A stretch of DNA of 18,834 bases. It comes from Armatimonadota bacterium. Its GTDB lineage: Bacteria; Armatimonadota; Fimbriimonadia; Fimbriimonadales; ATM1. The notes under the pieces were generated by a model that saw only the letters and a program-made list of their open reading frames with translations, ran no database searches and was not told the DNA's origin. The stretch's first letter is position 1. Every line of letters starts with the position of its first letter. The position numbers and the translations under genes are program-made. The DNA lies in contig JACDEQ010000001.1 of the NCBI GenBank assembly GCA_013816225.1, positions 1-18,834 of the forward strand, written 5' to 3'. Below are positions 1 through 8,256 of the stretch, one piece after another.

Positions 1-7
1 GGGTCAC

Positions 8-1837
8 ATGAACCTCGCCAATGCAGCCGCGCTTTGGTATCTCTTGCCGCTCGGCGGGATTATTATCCTCTTGTATCTTCTGAAAATGCGCCGCAAGGAT
101 TTCAAGGTGCCGGCGACGTTTTTGTGGCCTCATTTAACCACCGAGGTTCGCGCCAACTCTCTGCTACAAAGACTAAAATTCAGCTGGCTGATGGTTTTGC
201 AACTGCTCTCGCTATTGCTCATTGTGGCTTCGCTGGCGCGGCCGCAAACAACACAGGAGGGCCTGGACGGAACGGTTACGGTTTTTGTTTTGGACACGAG
301 CGCGAGCATGTCCGCAACGGATGCCGGTGGAAGGCGCTTCGATAAAGCGACCGAAAGAATAAAAAAGGCTATCGCTACCGCCCAACCCGGAGACCGGTTT
401 AGCCTCGTAGAAGCTGGCCCGACGCCGCGCGTGGCCCTGCCTTTGTCGGGTGACACGGCCCGCATGCGTGATGCGTTGCACTCGGTTTCGCCGACCGACA
501 CCGAATGTGACATTGGAGAGGCCCTCCGGCTCGCATCGGCGCTCGTTGGCGCTCAGGAATCAGGGCACATCGTTCTGTTGAGCGATGGTGCCTTCCCCGA
601 ACTCACGAATTTTTCGCAGGGCAAAGCCACCGTGCATTTTCAACAGGTCGGCCAAAGCTCCGACAATGTGGCGATTACAGCCATCGGAGTCGGCGATACC
701 CCCGGCGCCAAGCAGCTCTTTTGCGGCGTGCGCAATTTTTCAAAACAGAACAAACCGGCAACGGTCTCCTTTTTTGCGGACGGAACTGTGTTCGAGTCGA
801 AGCGCATTACGATCACTGCCGGAAGCCTTATCGGCCAAACTTCGGCGCTCCCTCCCGGGGCTAAAATCCTGGAGGCTCGCCTGGACGTCGATGACATCTT
901 AGATTCAGATAATGCGGCATTCACGCTAGCCGACCCGAGTTCGGCGCTGCGCGTGCTGCTCGTCACCAAAGGCAACCTTTTCCTCGAGCGGGCGCTTGCG
1001 CTGGACCCCCGAGTAACGCTCGACAAGGCCGATACCGTTCCGGAAAGCGAACACGTGGGTTCGCCCGGCCCCGGTACCTACGACGTCGTGGTTTTCGACG
1101 GAATTCAGGAAATCGCCGTGAAAGCGCGCGGCGTGCTCACGTTTGGTGCCGCAGGCTCATCTTCGATCGCGCGGCCAACCGGGACGATCGACAAACCGCA
1201 GGTCACGGCAACCGATAACGAAAGCGATCTGGTGCAATACGTAGATATGAGCACGGCGTTTATCGACAAGGCCGAGCAGATCGAACCCAAAACCGGCGCT
1301 CAAGTCCTCGTCGATTCCAACAAGGGTGCGCTTGTTCTCGCTTCCGAGGTCGGGAAAAAACAAGTTTACGTTGCATTTTCCGTGCTTAATTCCGACTTCG
1401 CCCTGCAAATCGGATTTCCGATTTTTATCTCAAACACATTAGATTTTATGGGAGGCCAGGCGACGTCAAACGTGTTGGCAATCCAAACGGGTAGGCCCGT
1501 ATCATTTCCGGCTGCAACCGAACAAGACGGCTTCCTAACGCTGCCCAATGGCTCTCGAATCGCCGTTGAGCCAACAGCCGGCAGCTACATCCTGCGGGAC
1601 CTGAAGCAGACGGGAAAATACAGATTCGAATTCGGCGACAAACGTACGACCCTATACGCGAGTTTGCTCAGCGAACGGGAATCGAACATCGCTCCAATTC
1701 CCAGCTTGCAATTCAAGGGCAGATCGCTTCCTGCTGCCAAGGCGCCTGCCCGGATCGCAGATTTTTGGCGTCCCATACTAATTATTTGCCTAGTCGCATT
1801 GGCTTGCGAATGGTGGCTTTTTGCGAAGAAATCATGA
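8..1837 (+). CDS. BatA-type membrane protein with VWA domain
   Basis: The 609-residue protein opens with a hydrophobic segment (about residues 8-25) followed by a KMRRK basic patch, the N-terminal pattern of the BatA family. A second membrane helix (about 58-76) leads into a von Willebrand A domain with a MIDAS motif DTSAS (96-100) and a later LLSDG strand that can supply the metal-site aspartate. The long beta-rich C-terminal half ends in a membrane helix (about 586-605) and a lysine tail. BatA/BatB-like proteins usually stand next to MoxR ATPase and DUF58 genes and are thought to act in envelope-associated, metal-dependent protein interactions. Those partners would lie upstream, outside the window. 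The stop overlaps the next start as ATGA, so the two genes are translationally coupled. Only seven bases precede the start, so the ribosome site cannot be judged. The family call is confident; the role is not known. Confidence 0.85.
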   Translation: MNLANAAALWYLLPLGGIIILLYLLKMRRKDFKVPATFLWPHLTTEVRANSLLQRLKFSWLMVLQLLSLLLIVASLARPQTTQEGLDGTVTVFVLDTSASMSATDAGGRRFDKATERIKKAIATAQPGDRFSLVEAGPTPRVALPLSGDTARMRDALHSVSPTDTECDIGEALRLASALVGAQESGHIVLLSDGAFPELTNFSQGKATVHFQQVGQSSDNVAITAIGVGDTPGAKQLFCGVRNFSKQNKPATVSFFADGTVFESKRITITAGSLIGQTSALPPGAKILEARLDVDDILDSDNAAFTLADPSSALRVLLVTKGNLFLERALALDPRVTLDKADTVPESEHVGSPGPGTYDVVVFDGIQEIAVKARGVLTFGAAGSSSIARPTGTIDKPQVTATDNESDLVQYVDMSTAFIDKAEQIEPKTGAQVLVDSNKGALVLASEVGKKQVYVAFSVLNSDFALQIGFPIFISNTLDFMGGQATSNVLAIQTGRPVSFPAATEQDGFLTLPNGSRIAVEPTAGSYILRDLKQTGKYRFEFGDKRTTLYASLLSERESNIAPIPSLQFKGRSLPAAKAPARIADFWRPILIICLVALACEWWLFAKKS

Positions 1838-4599
1838 TCCGCTTCGCTGAGCCCATCTATCTACTACTTTTTATTCCGGCGGCCATAGGCTTGTGGCTCA
1901 GTTTTGGCCACGTCCATGGAATGATGCGAGGGCGAAAAATCTTTGCGTTTGTCCTTCGGGCGTTGCTTGCCACATGCCTCATTTTCGCCCTGGCAGCTCC
2001 CGAGGCGCGGCGGCCAAGTGTCGGCCTGTCCGCAATTTTCGTTGTCGATCGGTCTGACAGCATCAGCGACACGGACAAAAAAGCAGCGATCGAATACATC
2101 AATTCCGCATTGGAGGAACTCGGGCCCCAAGACGAGGCAGGTGTCATTGCATTCGGCAGCGACGCAGCTATCGAAATCGCTCCCAGCAACCTGCGAAAGA
2201 TTAGCCGCATTATGTCGGTGACGAACGGCGTCGGCACCGACCTTGCCGCCGCCATCCGCCTTGCCAGTGCTTCACATTCCGACGGGAAATCAAAACGCAT
2301 AATCGTCTTAAGCGACGGTAACGAAACGCAAGGCGAAGCAGTCGAGGCCGCATCTGTCGCGGAGATCGACAACGTTCAAATCGATTACGTTGCTCTCGGA
2401 ATTCAGCAGACCACCGATGAGGTAGCGGTTCTCGATATATCCGCGCCGACGGAAATCGCCCTCAGCCAAACGTTTGACTTAAGAGCAACGATCGACTCCA
2501 CAAAAAACACCGAGGCGATTCTCCGTCTGGATCGTGACGGAGTGGTCGTAAAAGAAACGAGCGTCAAACTTTCAACCGGCCGCAGCCAAATATTAATTAG
2601 CGACGTCATCGACAAGCCCGGATTCCATCGCTACCGGGCCACGCTTACGGCAAAAAACGACACCGACGCACGCAATAACGTTGGTTCGACTTTCGTTACG
2701 GTGCGCGGCCGTCCGCACGTTCTGGTGATTCAGCAAAATCCTTCATCAGGCCCACTCGCGCAGGCAATTCGAGAGCAAGGAATCATCGCCGACGTCTTCG
2801 GCCCATCCGGAATGCCGACCCGCGTGGATGAATTCCAGAATTACGACGCCGTCATTTTTAACGACGTCAACGCCGCGAGCATGACAGCGCAGCAAATGAA
2901 ACTACTCGGAAGCGCCGTCAAAGACACCGGAATCGGCTTCGCGATGATCGGCGGAGAAAATTCCTTCCTTCCCGGCGGATGGTACAGAACGCCCGTGGCC
3001 GAGGTCCTGCCCGTCGACCTCGACATACGCCAGCGAAAAACCTTCCCGTCCACGTCCGTATTAATCGTCGTCGATGCATCCGGAAGCATGTCGATGATCG
3101 AAGACGGCGTGGAAAAGATCCGTCTCGCAGCGAAAGCCGCCGAAACGACGGTCAACCTCATGGCGCCGCGAGATCGCGTCGGAGTCGCAGGCAGCACCGA
3201 TGGCATCGAGTTCGTGGCGCCGATGCAGCAAGCCGACGACAAACCGGGGGTCATTTCGCAAGTTAGAAAGTTAAGCACCGGGGGCGGAGGCATTTACTGC
3301 CGGCCATCCATGCGATTTGCACAAACAACCCTCGAAGCCGAGAAATCGAAAGTTCGCCACCTCATCCTGCTCGCCGACGGCGCCGATTGCGATCAGCAAG
3401 AAGAGTGCATCCCGATCGCAATTGCGATGCGAGCTCAAAAAATCACCACCTCCGTGGTCGCCATCGGGGATGGGGAGCACGTGCCGTTTCTCAAACGATT
3501 GGCCACCGCCGGAGGCGGAAAATATTATCTCGCGCGAAAAGCAGGTCAGCTGCCGGCGATTTTCACGCAAGACGCCGCCGTCATGTCGCGCTCCGCTATC
3601 GAAGAGGGCGTTTTCCTGCCCAAATCCGTCATCGGGGAAGAAATTCTCCGAGGAATCGAGCCCAACTCGATTCCTGCGCTTTACGCATATTGCCTCGCGA
3701 GCGATAGGCCGCTTGCGCGAACAGGCATGCGCACCGCAAAAGACGACCCTTTGCTGGCAACCTGGCAATATGGCCTCGGTACTACGCTTGCGTTTACGTC
3801 GGACGCCCAAGCGCGATGGGCTGCCAAATGGGTGACTTGGCAGCAATTCGGCGCCTTTTGGGCGCAGGCCGTTCGCGTCATTACCCGGAGAACAACGCAA
3901 AACGAATACCAACTCGCCACGCGGCAGGATGGCGGAAAAGGAATACTCGAAGTCAAAGCCTACGACCGCTTCGGAAACCCATTAAATTCCATCAACGCAA
4001 AAGTTCGCGTTTCGACGCCTGAGGGCAACTCGCTCGAAGTCGCCCTTTCGCAGCAGGCGCCTGGTTTATATAAAGGCGAATTCGCCGCAAACGAGTTGGG
4101 CACCTACGTCGTAACCATCGCCGAAGACGGAGGAAAAAGAGTTTCCACCGCGGGATTTTCTATTCCCTATCCGCCCGAATATAAACGGTTTCGCTCCAAC
4201 ACGCCGCTCCTCGAGCGTATGAGTAAGGTCACCGGAGGCATGGCGCTCACAAAACCGGAGGACGTCGCCCGCCCGGTCGCCAGCGCCGGCTTTTCGATTA
4301 CGCCGCTTTGGGCGCTCTTCGCGCTGCTGGCCGCACTGCTGCTTCCGCTCGACGTCGCCGCGCGGCGCATCGCCGTCCCGATCGGCGCGCTGGCGAAGCA
4401 AGTGGCCGATCGGCTCAAGCGGCGTGAAAGGGCCGTACCCGCCACCGACCCCCGGGTTGAGCGGTTGCGAAAAGCCAAGCAGCGCGCCCATGGCCCTCAG
4501 AGGGCGACGGTAGAGGCTCCGGCCGCTACCGAGCCCGCCAAAGAACCCGCCGCCGCTGCCACGCGTTTGCTCGATGCGAAGCGTCGGCGGGGCGAGTGA
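1834..4599 (+). CDS. Membrane protein with two VWA domains and an amidotransferase-like central domain
   Basis: I chose the ATG at 1834 because it overlaps the upstream stop (ATGA) and gives a proper N-terminus. An in-frame upstream start at 1765 would lie wholly inside the preceding gene. The 921-residue product has two N-terminal membrane helices (about 8-24 and 36-55) and a first VWA domain with MIDAS DRSDS (72-76). A segment at about 290-400 looks like a class I glutamine amidotransferase/ThuA-like flavodoxin fold (strands ending in VLVIQQ, DAVIFND, FAMIGGE). A second VWA domain follows with MIDAS DASGS (414-418) and ILLADGADC downstream. A beta-sandwich-like stretch and a C-terminal helix (about 826-848) come next, then a charged, alanine-rich tail. 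No catalytic Cys-His pair of an active amidotransferase is evident. Proteins of this build are common beside BatA-like genes. It is probably an envelope complex component working with the upstream protein. Confidence 0.85.
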   Translation: MIRFAEPIYLLLFIPAAIGLWLSFGHVHGMMRGRKIFAFVLRALLATCLIFALAAPEARRPSVGLSAIFVVDRSDSISDTDKKAAIEYINSALEELGPQDEAGVIAFGSDAAIEIAPSNLRKISRIMSVTNGVGTDLAAAIRLASASHSDGKSKRIIVLSDGNETQGEAVEAASVAEIDNVQIDYVALGIQQTTDEVAVLDISAPTEIALSQTFDLRATIDSTKNTEAILRLDRDGVVVKETSVKLSTGRSQILISDVIDKPGFHRYRATLTAKNDTDARNNVGSTFVTVRGRPHVLVIQQNPSSGPLAQAIREQGIIADVFGPSGMPTRVDEFQNYDAVIFNDVNAASMTAQQMKLLGSAVKDTGIGFAMIGGENSFLPGGWYRTPVAEVLPVDLDIRQRKTFPSTSVLIVVDASGSMSMIEDGVEKIRLAAKAAETTVNLMAPRDRVGVAGSTDGIEFVAPMQQADDKPGVISQVRKLSTGGGGIYCRPSMRFAQTTLEAEKSKVRHLILLADGADCDQQEECIPIAIAMRAQKITTSVVAIGDGEHVPFLKRLATAGGGKYYLARKAGQLPAIFTQDAAVMSRSAIEEGVFLPKSVIGEEILRGIEPNSIPALYAYCLASDRPLARTGMRTAKDDPLLATWQYGLGTTLAFTSDAQARWAAKWVTWQQFGAFWAQAVRVITRRTTQNEYQLATRQDGGKGILEVKAYDRFGNPLNSINAKVRVSTPEGNSLEVALSQQAPGLYKGEFAANELGTYVVTIAEDGGKRVSTAGFSIPYPPEYKRFRSNTPLLERMSKVTGGMALTKPEDVARPVASAGFSITPLWALFALLAALLLPLDVAARRIAVPIGALAKQVADRLKRRERAVPATDPRVERLRKAKQRAHGPQRATVEAPAATEPAKEPAAAATRLLDAKRRRGE

Positions 4600-4643
4600 G
4601 CCGACCGTTTTTTGGCTGCGTTCATAAAGGTCATTACTTTTAA

Positions 4644-4781
4644 CTTCGCACAGACGCCACGCAGGAGCCCGGCGTGACAGAGCATTGCGCGATAGCCGCC
4701 TCCTGAGAGGCAGAGGGCTATTCCGTCTTGCGGGCCTTTCGCGTCGTTGGCAGTCCGGACACTGAGGTCGACGGGCGACAA
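4644..4781 (-). pseudogene. N-terminal stub of a patatin-like phospholipase
   Basis: A minus-strand frame opening with TTG at 4781 (AAGGA just upstream) encodes DGIALCLSGGGYRAML. This is the patatin-family entry motif: a hydrophobic strand followed by GGGxR, the oxyanion/phosphate-binding loop. About 46 residues look like family sequence. After that the frame drifts into the antisense of the preceding VWA gene and stops at 4497. The GxSxG nucleophile elbow and DGG motif needed for lipase activity, normally found within the next 40-200 residues, are absent. The piece is therefore a broken 5' end, probably cut by a rearrangement close to the end of the VWA gene. A functional short product is unlikely. 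Confidence 0.6.
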
Positions 4782-4821
4782 GCCATCCTTATTCTTCGAT
4801 TCATTATATTGGTGATCATGA

Positions 4822-5292
4822 TCATTCTTGCTGGCGATAGCCGATGCTTAGAACGCTCGCCGAATTGATGGTGATGTCGATGTCATCATCACCAGCCGGG
4901 TCGCTTGCACCTGGAATGGAACCGTGCAGCCATTCGGGCAATCCCTCGTCATCACCGAGGTCGGTGCGAAACATCTTTGCAATCGGAATGCCGAAGCTCA
5001 AGAATCGGTTTGCAGCGCTCTCCCGCGGATGGTTGTGGTCATGACCTGCGGAAAAAACGACATATTCCGGATTGACAGCGGCGATGAAGGGCATTGAACT
5101 GCCGTTGTCGGCACCGTGGTGCGAGGCCAGCAGAACTTTGGAATGGATCGGGACCCTAGGGATTTGTTCGATCGCGTATCGTTCGGTGGCGATGCAGACG
5201 TAAGGATCTTGATCTCCGTTGTGGCGCCCCACAGCGTCACCTGTGAACAGAACGGACCTACCTTGAAAGACTACTAATATCCCGTCATCCAT
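4822..5292 (-). pseudogene. C-terminal part of a ComEC-like metallo-beta-lactamase-fold hydrolase
   Basis: The 156-residue frame shows strands and motifs typical of the second half of ComEC/Rec2-type metallo-beta-lactamase proteins: GRSVLFTGDA, VLLASHHGADNGSS and YVVFSAGHDHNHPRE. These supply the later metal-binding aspartate and histidines. The first half, with the HxHxDH metal motif, is missing. A stop codon lies in frame seven codons upstream of the ATG at 5292, and no matching frame was recognised in the 80 bases before that. It is therefore most likely a 5'-truncated gene. Translation as a short protein cannot be excluded, because the remaining frame is intact and ends in an acidic tail. 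It lies just upstream of the patatin stub on the same strand, so the two may once have formed an operon. Confidence 0.6.
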
Positions 5293-5374
5293 TTCGGGGA
5301 GCAGACCACTGCTTCAACGAGCCTTAACATCGCCAATCGGACAATCACGCTCGAATACAAGCCAAAGCTCTTGT

Positions 5375-5734
5375 TCACTCGTCGCTGGGCTCAAACCTAT
5401 ACCCTAAACTTGCAGCATCCCGCTCAAGAATTCGGATAGCATCCCTGCTTTGTTCGCTCGGAACTTGCACTCCGTAAACCACCGAACCTTCCACAATAAC
5501 GGGTATACCATTCTTTTCAAGCAGGCTCGTCACATGCTCGGCGCGTTGTGGGTCCACAACTCCAATGATTACGTAATCCGACAACTTTGATGTACCTGCC
5601 TTTTCCGAACCAAGTCGCCGATCCTTCTCTTGTGAGCAGCTGCTACAGCCCTCAAGATACAGGGCGATCAATGAGATGGTAGCAGCTAATGCTGCCCAAT
5701 GCGCATTTGACATCATACGTTGGAGAATAGACAT
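5375..5734 (-). CDS. Small predicted lipoprotein
   Basis: I prefer the ATG at 5734, preceded by GAGAG, over the TTG two codons earlier. The 119-residue product has a signal peptide ending in a plausible lipobox (LEGC, followed by SSC), so it is probably lipid-anchored. The mature part has a linker (about residues 31-50) and one small alpha/beta unit: YVIIGVVDPQRAEHVTSLL, GIPVIVEGSVVYGVQV, then a helix RDAIRILERDA. This pattern resembles the DUF2007-type 'putative signal transducing' fold, but I have not confirmed that. It is intact, unlike its neighbours. Function is unknown. Confidence 0.6.
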   Translation of the reverse strand: MSILQRMMSNAHWAALAATISLIALYLEGCSSCSQEKDRRLGSEKAGTSKLSDYVIIGVVDPQRAEHVTSLLEKNGIPVIVEGSVVYGVQVPSEQSRDAIRILERDAASLGYRFEPSDE

Positions 5735-5756
5735 ATGCAAGTTCTCTCGTTAGTGC

Positions 5757-6254
5757 TTAGCGCCACAAACAATCCCCTGAATCGAATGGATGTCGAAAAG
5801 CAAGACCTCCGTTCTGACCATTAATCATCCTGATCCATTGCTTGGCGGTCACCATCAGGTACGAGTAGCGGCATCGGCAACCTGGCGTGCTTCTGATGAT
5901 AATTCGAAAGCAGAGATATCGTTTGGCATTTCTTCCGCGACGCTTTGCTAGGCTCGGCGGGTCCGTTATTACTATCCGATTGGGATCACGACCGGGGCAT
6001 GGCTTGGATCGATTCCTCCAGGGATCGAAAGTGGGAGACTGCGGGTAATCCCGAAAGATATTTTTCCAGACATCCTCTGCCATCCCTCGTAGATAGGGAA
6101 TATTGGTCAGTTCCCACCATTCTAACTTACAGTCCCCTTCTCGTTCACCCGCTCCGATCTGTCTATAATACATACTCATTACCGTATCAAATTGGTGTCC
6201 GAGCCAAGTCTGGTTATCGATTTCTTGCACATTCTCGATCTTTAGGCCGTCCAC
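5757..6254 (-). CDS. Uncharacterised protein, possibly degenerate at its C-terminus
   Basis: This GTG-started frame of 165 codons is not recognised. The first 100 residues look protein-like (VQEIDNQTWLGHQFDTVMS, KLEWWELTNIPYLRGMAED, then DPWRNRSKPCPGRDPNRIV). From about residue 107 the sequence becomes rich in Arg, Cys and Ile. The next frame there reads a more ordinary sequence (SAFELSSEARQVADAATRT) before a stop, so a frameshift near 5920-5945 is possible. It starts 16 bases beyond the 3' end of a tRNA-like element and sits directly upstream of the lipoprotein gene. No membrane segment or known catalytic motif is visible. Confidence that this is a functional gene is low. Confidence 0.35.
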   Translation of the reverse strand: MDGLKIENVQEIDNQTWLGHQFDTVMSMYYRQIGAGEREGDCKLEWWELTNIPYLRGMAEDVWKNIFRDYPQSPTFDPWRNRSKPCPGRDPNRIVITDPPSLAKRRGRNAKRYLCFRIIIRSTPGCRCRYSYLMVTAKQWIRMINGQNGGLAFRHPFDSGDCLWR

Positions 6255-6269
6255 ATAGGTTCAAATAGA

Positions 6270-6353
6270 TGGTGGAGGTAAGGGGACTCGAACCCCTGAC
6301 ATCCTGCTTGCAAAGCAGGCCCGGAGTGTTCTCAGCTGTTCCAAACCGTCCCC
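6270..6353 (-). tRNA. tRNA-Ala(TGC)-like element, aberrant 5' half
   Basis: Read on the minus strand, the 3' half is that of a tRNA-Ala. The anticodon arm is CCTGC-TTTGCAA-GCAGG (anticodon TGC). A five-base variable loop follows, then a T arm AGGGG-TTCGAGT-CCCCT, a TACCTCC acceptor strand, discriminator A and an encoded CCA. The 5' half does not fit. GGGGACG pairs poorly with TACCTCC, the stretch before the anticodon arm is about eight bases too long, and no normal D arm can be drawn. The element may be a decayed tRNA, or a tRNA 3' half left at the border of an integrated element that used the gene as attachment site. A working tRNA is unlikely. Confidence 0.5.
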
Positions 6354-6507
6354 TTCGATGCTAAATGATGGAGCAATTCATCCTTGTTGTCCCTAGTTGT
6401 TGACCCGCGAGGGCACCATGAAGGGCACCACATCCAGAAGACCGATTAATGTTCGCCTGGCTTTCGGCGATACTCAATCACGACGTGCTGAGACCACGCA
6501 ATTGGGT

Positions 6508-6925
6508 TCATACCGAAATACCGGCCAACAGCACGGGCGCGAAAGCCTGCTGTGAGCTCGACTTCTGTCGAATCTTCTGTCCGAGTTTCCCGCAAACCTC
6601 CCGTTTGAACTGCTCGCTCGTAAGTTTTGGATGCGCGACGCGAAAGGAAACGAACTCGGAATTTCGCCTGGCCCGGAATGCAGTATAGAAGGTGAAAGTC
6701 ATGGAACGGCCAAACATCGGGCCAACCGAAACTGACGTAAGTCCGGATGGGAGCGAGGCTGATCCATCCCTCGTCTCCACCACTTGCTGAAGTCCACTCC
6801 GTATACTGACGAATCATGTACGAATACCCATGGTGCAGGTACCGCCCAACGTCACCGTCAATGCGGGTGCCACACGAGGAGCAGCCGCAACATACCTTCA
6901 AGGCGTCGGCGATAGTCATTCCCAC
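6508..6925 (-). pseudogene. Uncharacterised CxxC protein, apparently frameshifted
   Basis: Two overlapping minus-strand frames look coding in succession. The first, starting at 6925 (GTG) or 6919 (ATG), reads VCCGCSSCGTRIDGD and then YLHHGYSYMIRQYTEW and GWISLAPIRTYVSFGWP; its CxxC pairs suggest a metal-binding knuckle. From about 6690-6725 the next frame is more protein-like and higher in G+C at third positions: MTFTFYTAFRARRNSEFVSF, then RVAHPKLTSEQFKREVCGKL, ending at 6508. The original frame runs on to 6446 with poorer composition. I infer one gene split by a one-base shift. If the shift is not real, the intact 159-residue frame (6446-6925) would be the gene. No family is recognised. Confidence 0.4.
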
Positions 6926-7028
6926 GAGTCACCGCCGGACGACCAAACTCTACAACCGGACGAGCGACGAAATCACCTTGGATGAGATCGAGCGGATTCT
7001 TATTTGAACAGGTTTCGCGGGCGAAAAG

Positions 7029-7130
7029 TGGGGAGAGGGGGAATCGAACCCCCTGCCCTGTTCCTAGCCTAGCGCGAAATCCGGTCTGAGCGACGCCTGC
7101 AATGGCAAGGAGTAGTCTCCAGACCTCCCC
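7029..7130 (-). tRNA. tRNA-like element, about 102 nt, unusual internal structure
   Basis: On the minus strand, GGGGAGG at the 5' end pairs over seven positions with TCTCCCC at the 3' end (one G-U). A five-base T stem GGGGG/CCCCC with loop TTCGATT precedes this, followed by an unpaired A; CCA is not encoded. These acceptor and T arms are of type II tRNA quality and resemble tRNA-Ser. Between them lie about 72 bases, too many for a normal tRNA. There is one short hairpin (GGAG-ACTA-CTCC) and a second (CTTGC-CATT-GCAGG), but no convincing seven-base anticodon loop. It may carry an insertion or be a tRNA-mimicking or relic sequence. It shares its GGGGA.G...TGGA...ACTCC start with the element at 6270-6353. 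Confidence 0.45.
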
Positions 7131-7318
7131 AACAGGGCAACCCCACCGGCCAATCGTACGAGAGTCGTCTTCATTGTCATTTTCATTTTCTCTTTCGAGG
7201 AGATGTCAATGCCTTTGAACAGGTCGACGACCCATCCCGGAACTCCGAGCAATTTGGCCAAGCTGTCTGCATGAAGGATACCTTGGCAGTCCGGGAAATC
7301 CTCCGAGCCGTTGCTCGT
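7131..7318. other. Spacer between the metallopeptidase gene and the tRNA-like element
   Basis: No gene is confidently seen. On the minus strand the reading frame of the upstream ImmA gene stays open after its TAA stop for about 85 codons, through FPDCQGILHADSLAKLLGVP, and runs into the tRNA-like element. It has no ATG near its start; a TTG at 7261 is the only reasonable initiator. This may be chance in G+C-rich DNA, or the remnant of a longer gene. Confidence 0.3.
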
Positions 7319-7906
7319 TTAGTCCGGGCTCAAGATACCGATTTGGACCAGCCGCACGGTGAGTGCTTGCGGGCTTACCTTGAACTGCTTTGCGAGGAGC
7401 TTTACGGCAGCATCGAAATCGGATTCAAGAAAGTCATGCATTTCACGCGACTTCAGCTCTTTGTAAAGAAGGTCCTCCGGCATCAACAGTTCGGCCGCAA
7501 AAAAATTGGCCTCGACCTCGTCACGGTTTTCGCCCTTCGAGGATTCGCTGTCGCGCATGCGGACGCGGCCAAAGCCTGAGCCGTAACCTTTGCGGTCGTA
7601 ATGCAAATCGTCGAACGAGTGGAGCACGAGGTGTCCAAGCTCGTGGGCGAGCGTAAACCTTTGGCGGGTGGGGCTGTGGCTTTTGTTCACCCCGATGACG
7701 GCCTCTCCGCTTTGCGGGTCCCGGTAAAGGAATCCAGAAAGTTCGTCATCGTCCGTCTCCACTTTCATCACGCGGGCGGCGAGCTTTCGGGCTAGTTCCT
7801 CCACGTCGATGGGAGCCGTCGAAAGCTCGTGCTCTTCTCTGATTCGGGCGACAACGCTCCGAATCTGCTTCTTGCGCACGTGAACACGTGTACTACTTGG
7901 TTCCAT
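7319..7906 (-). CDS. ImmA/IrrE family metallopeptidase
   Basis: The 195-residue cytoplasmic protein has the zinc-peptidase motif HELGH (88-92) in FTLAHELGHLVLHSF and a third-ligand helix EVEANFFAAELLMPEDLL (Glu about 132). It is the usual length for the family. A basic N-terminal segment may contact DNA or the partner repressor. In characterised members (Bacillus ImmA, Deinococcus IrrE/PprI) this enzyme cleaves a cognate XRE repressor after a stress signal and so releases transcription. Here it overlaps the upstream XRE gene by 14 bases, so the two are coupled, and the pair is divergent to the ubiquitin-like operon. The likely role is induction of that operon by removing the repressor. The family call is strong; the target is inferred. 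Confidence 0.9.
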   Translation of the reverse strand: MEPSSTRVHVRKKQIRSVVARIREEHELSTAPIDVEELARKLAARVMKVETDDDELSGFLYRDPQSGEAVIGVNKSHSPTRQRFTLAHELGHLVLHSFDDLHYDRKGYGSGFGRVRMRDSESSKGENRDEVEANFFAAELLMPEDLLYKELKSREMHDFLESDFDAAVKLLAKQFKVSPQALTVRLVQIGILSPD

Positions 7907-8246
7907 GTTGAATCACTTTAGCCTTGAGGAGGCCAGCCTTGATGAAGTCGGCGGCCTGCTTGTCCGCGATGGTCCCGATTGCAGCCTCGACCCGTTCTTC
8001 GACGGGGCCTGAGTCAGTCGGAAAGAGGCGCTCGACCGGAACCCGCAACGCAGAGGCGAACTCGCAAAGGCAATGCAGCATGAAACGCTGCTCGCCGCGT
8101 TCGATGTTCGCGATGGAAGTTCGGGAAAGAGAAACTTTGTCGGCGAGGGCGGCCTGGGTCAGATTGAGCTTCCTGCGGGCACTTTGAATGCGAATGCCGA
8201 CCTCTTGGTAGACCGATTCGATTCCTGTGTCACTTGGCCCGCTCAT
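7893..8246 (-). CDS. XRE-family transcriptional regulator, probable ImmA target
   Basis: The chosen ATG at 8246 gives 117 residues and keeps the full domain; the longer frame to 8318 would run through the putative operator. A helix-turn-helix of the Cro/CI type lies at about residues 15-70 (IGxRIQSARRKLNLTQAALA, then VSLSRTSIANIERGEQ). The C-terminal tail (about 77-117) is helical and could be the part cleaved by the coupled metallopeptidase. A minus-strand TATACT (8257-8262) sits only ten bases from the ATG, so the message could be nearly leaderless. Family knowledge suggests a repressor of its own and of the divergent promoter, acting as a dimer. Confidence 0.88.
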   Translation of the reverse strand: MSGPSDTGIESVYQEVGIRIQSARRKLNLTQAALADKVSLSRTSIANIERGEQRFMLHCLCEFASALRVPVERLFPTDSGPVEERVEAAIGTIADKQAADFIKAGLLKAKVIQHGTK

Positions 8247-8256
8247 AAGCTCAATG

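Noticed and set aside
4600..4660. Intrinsic terminator after the VWA gene (AGCC...TTTTTTGGCT)
   Set aside because: The stem is only four pairs and the T run lies in the loop, not after the stem.
5945..6268. Plus-strand frame of 107 codons opposite the uncharacterised 5757-6254 frame
   Set aside because: No ribosome site and it ends beside the tRNA-like element; probably a shadow.
7064..7261. Separate TTG-started 65-codon minus-strand gene
   Set aside because: It runs into the tRNA-like element, lacks a good ribosome site and has no recognised family; kept only as an observation.
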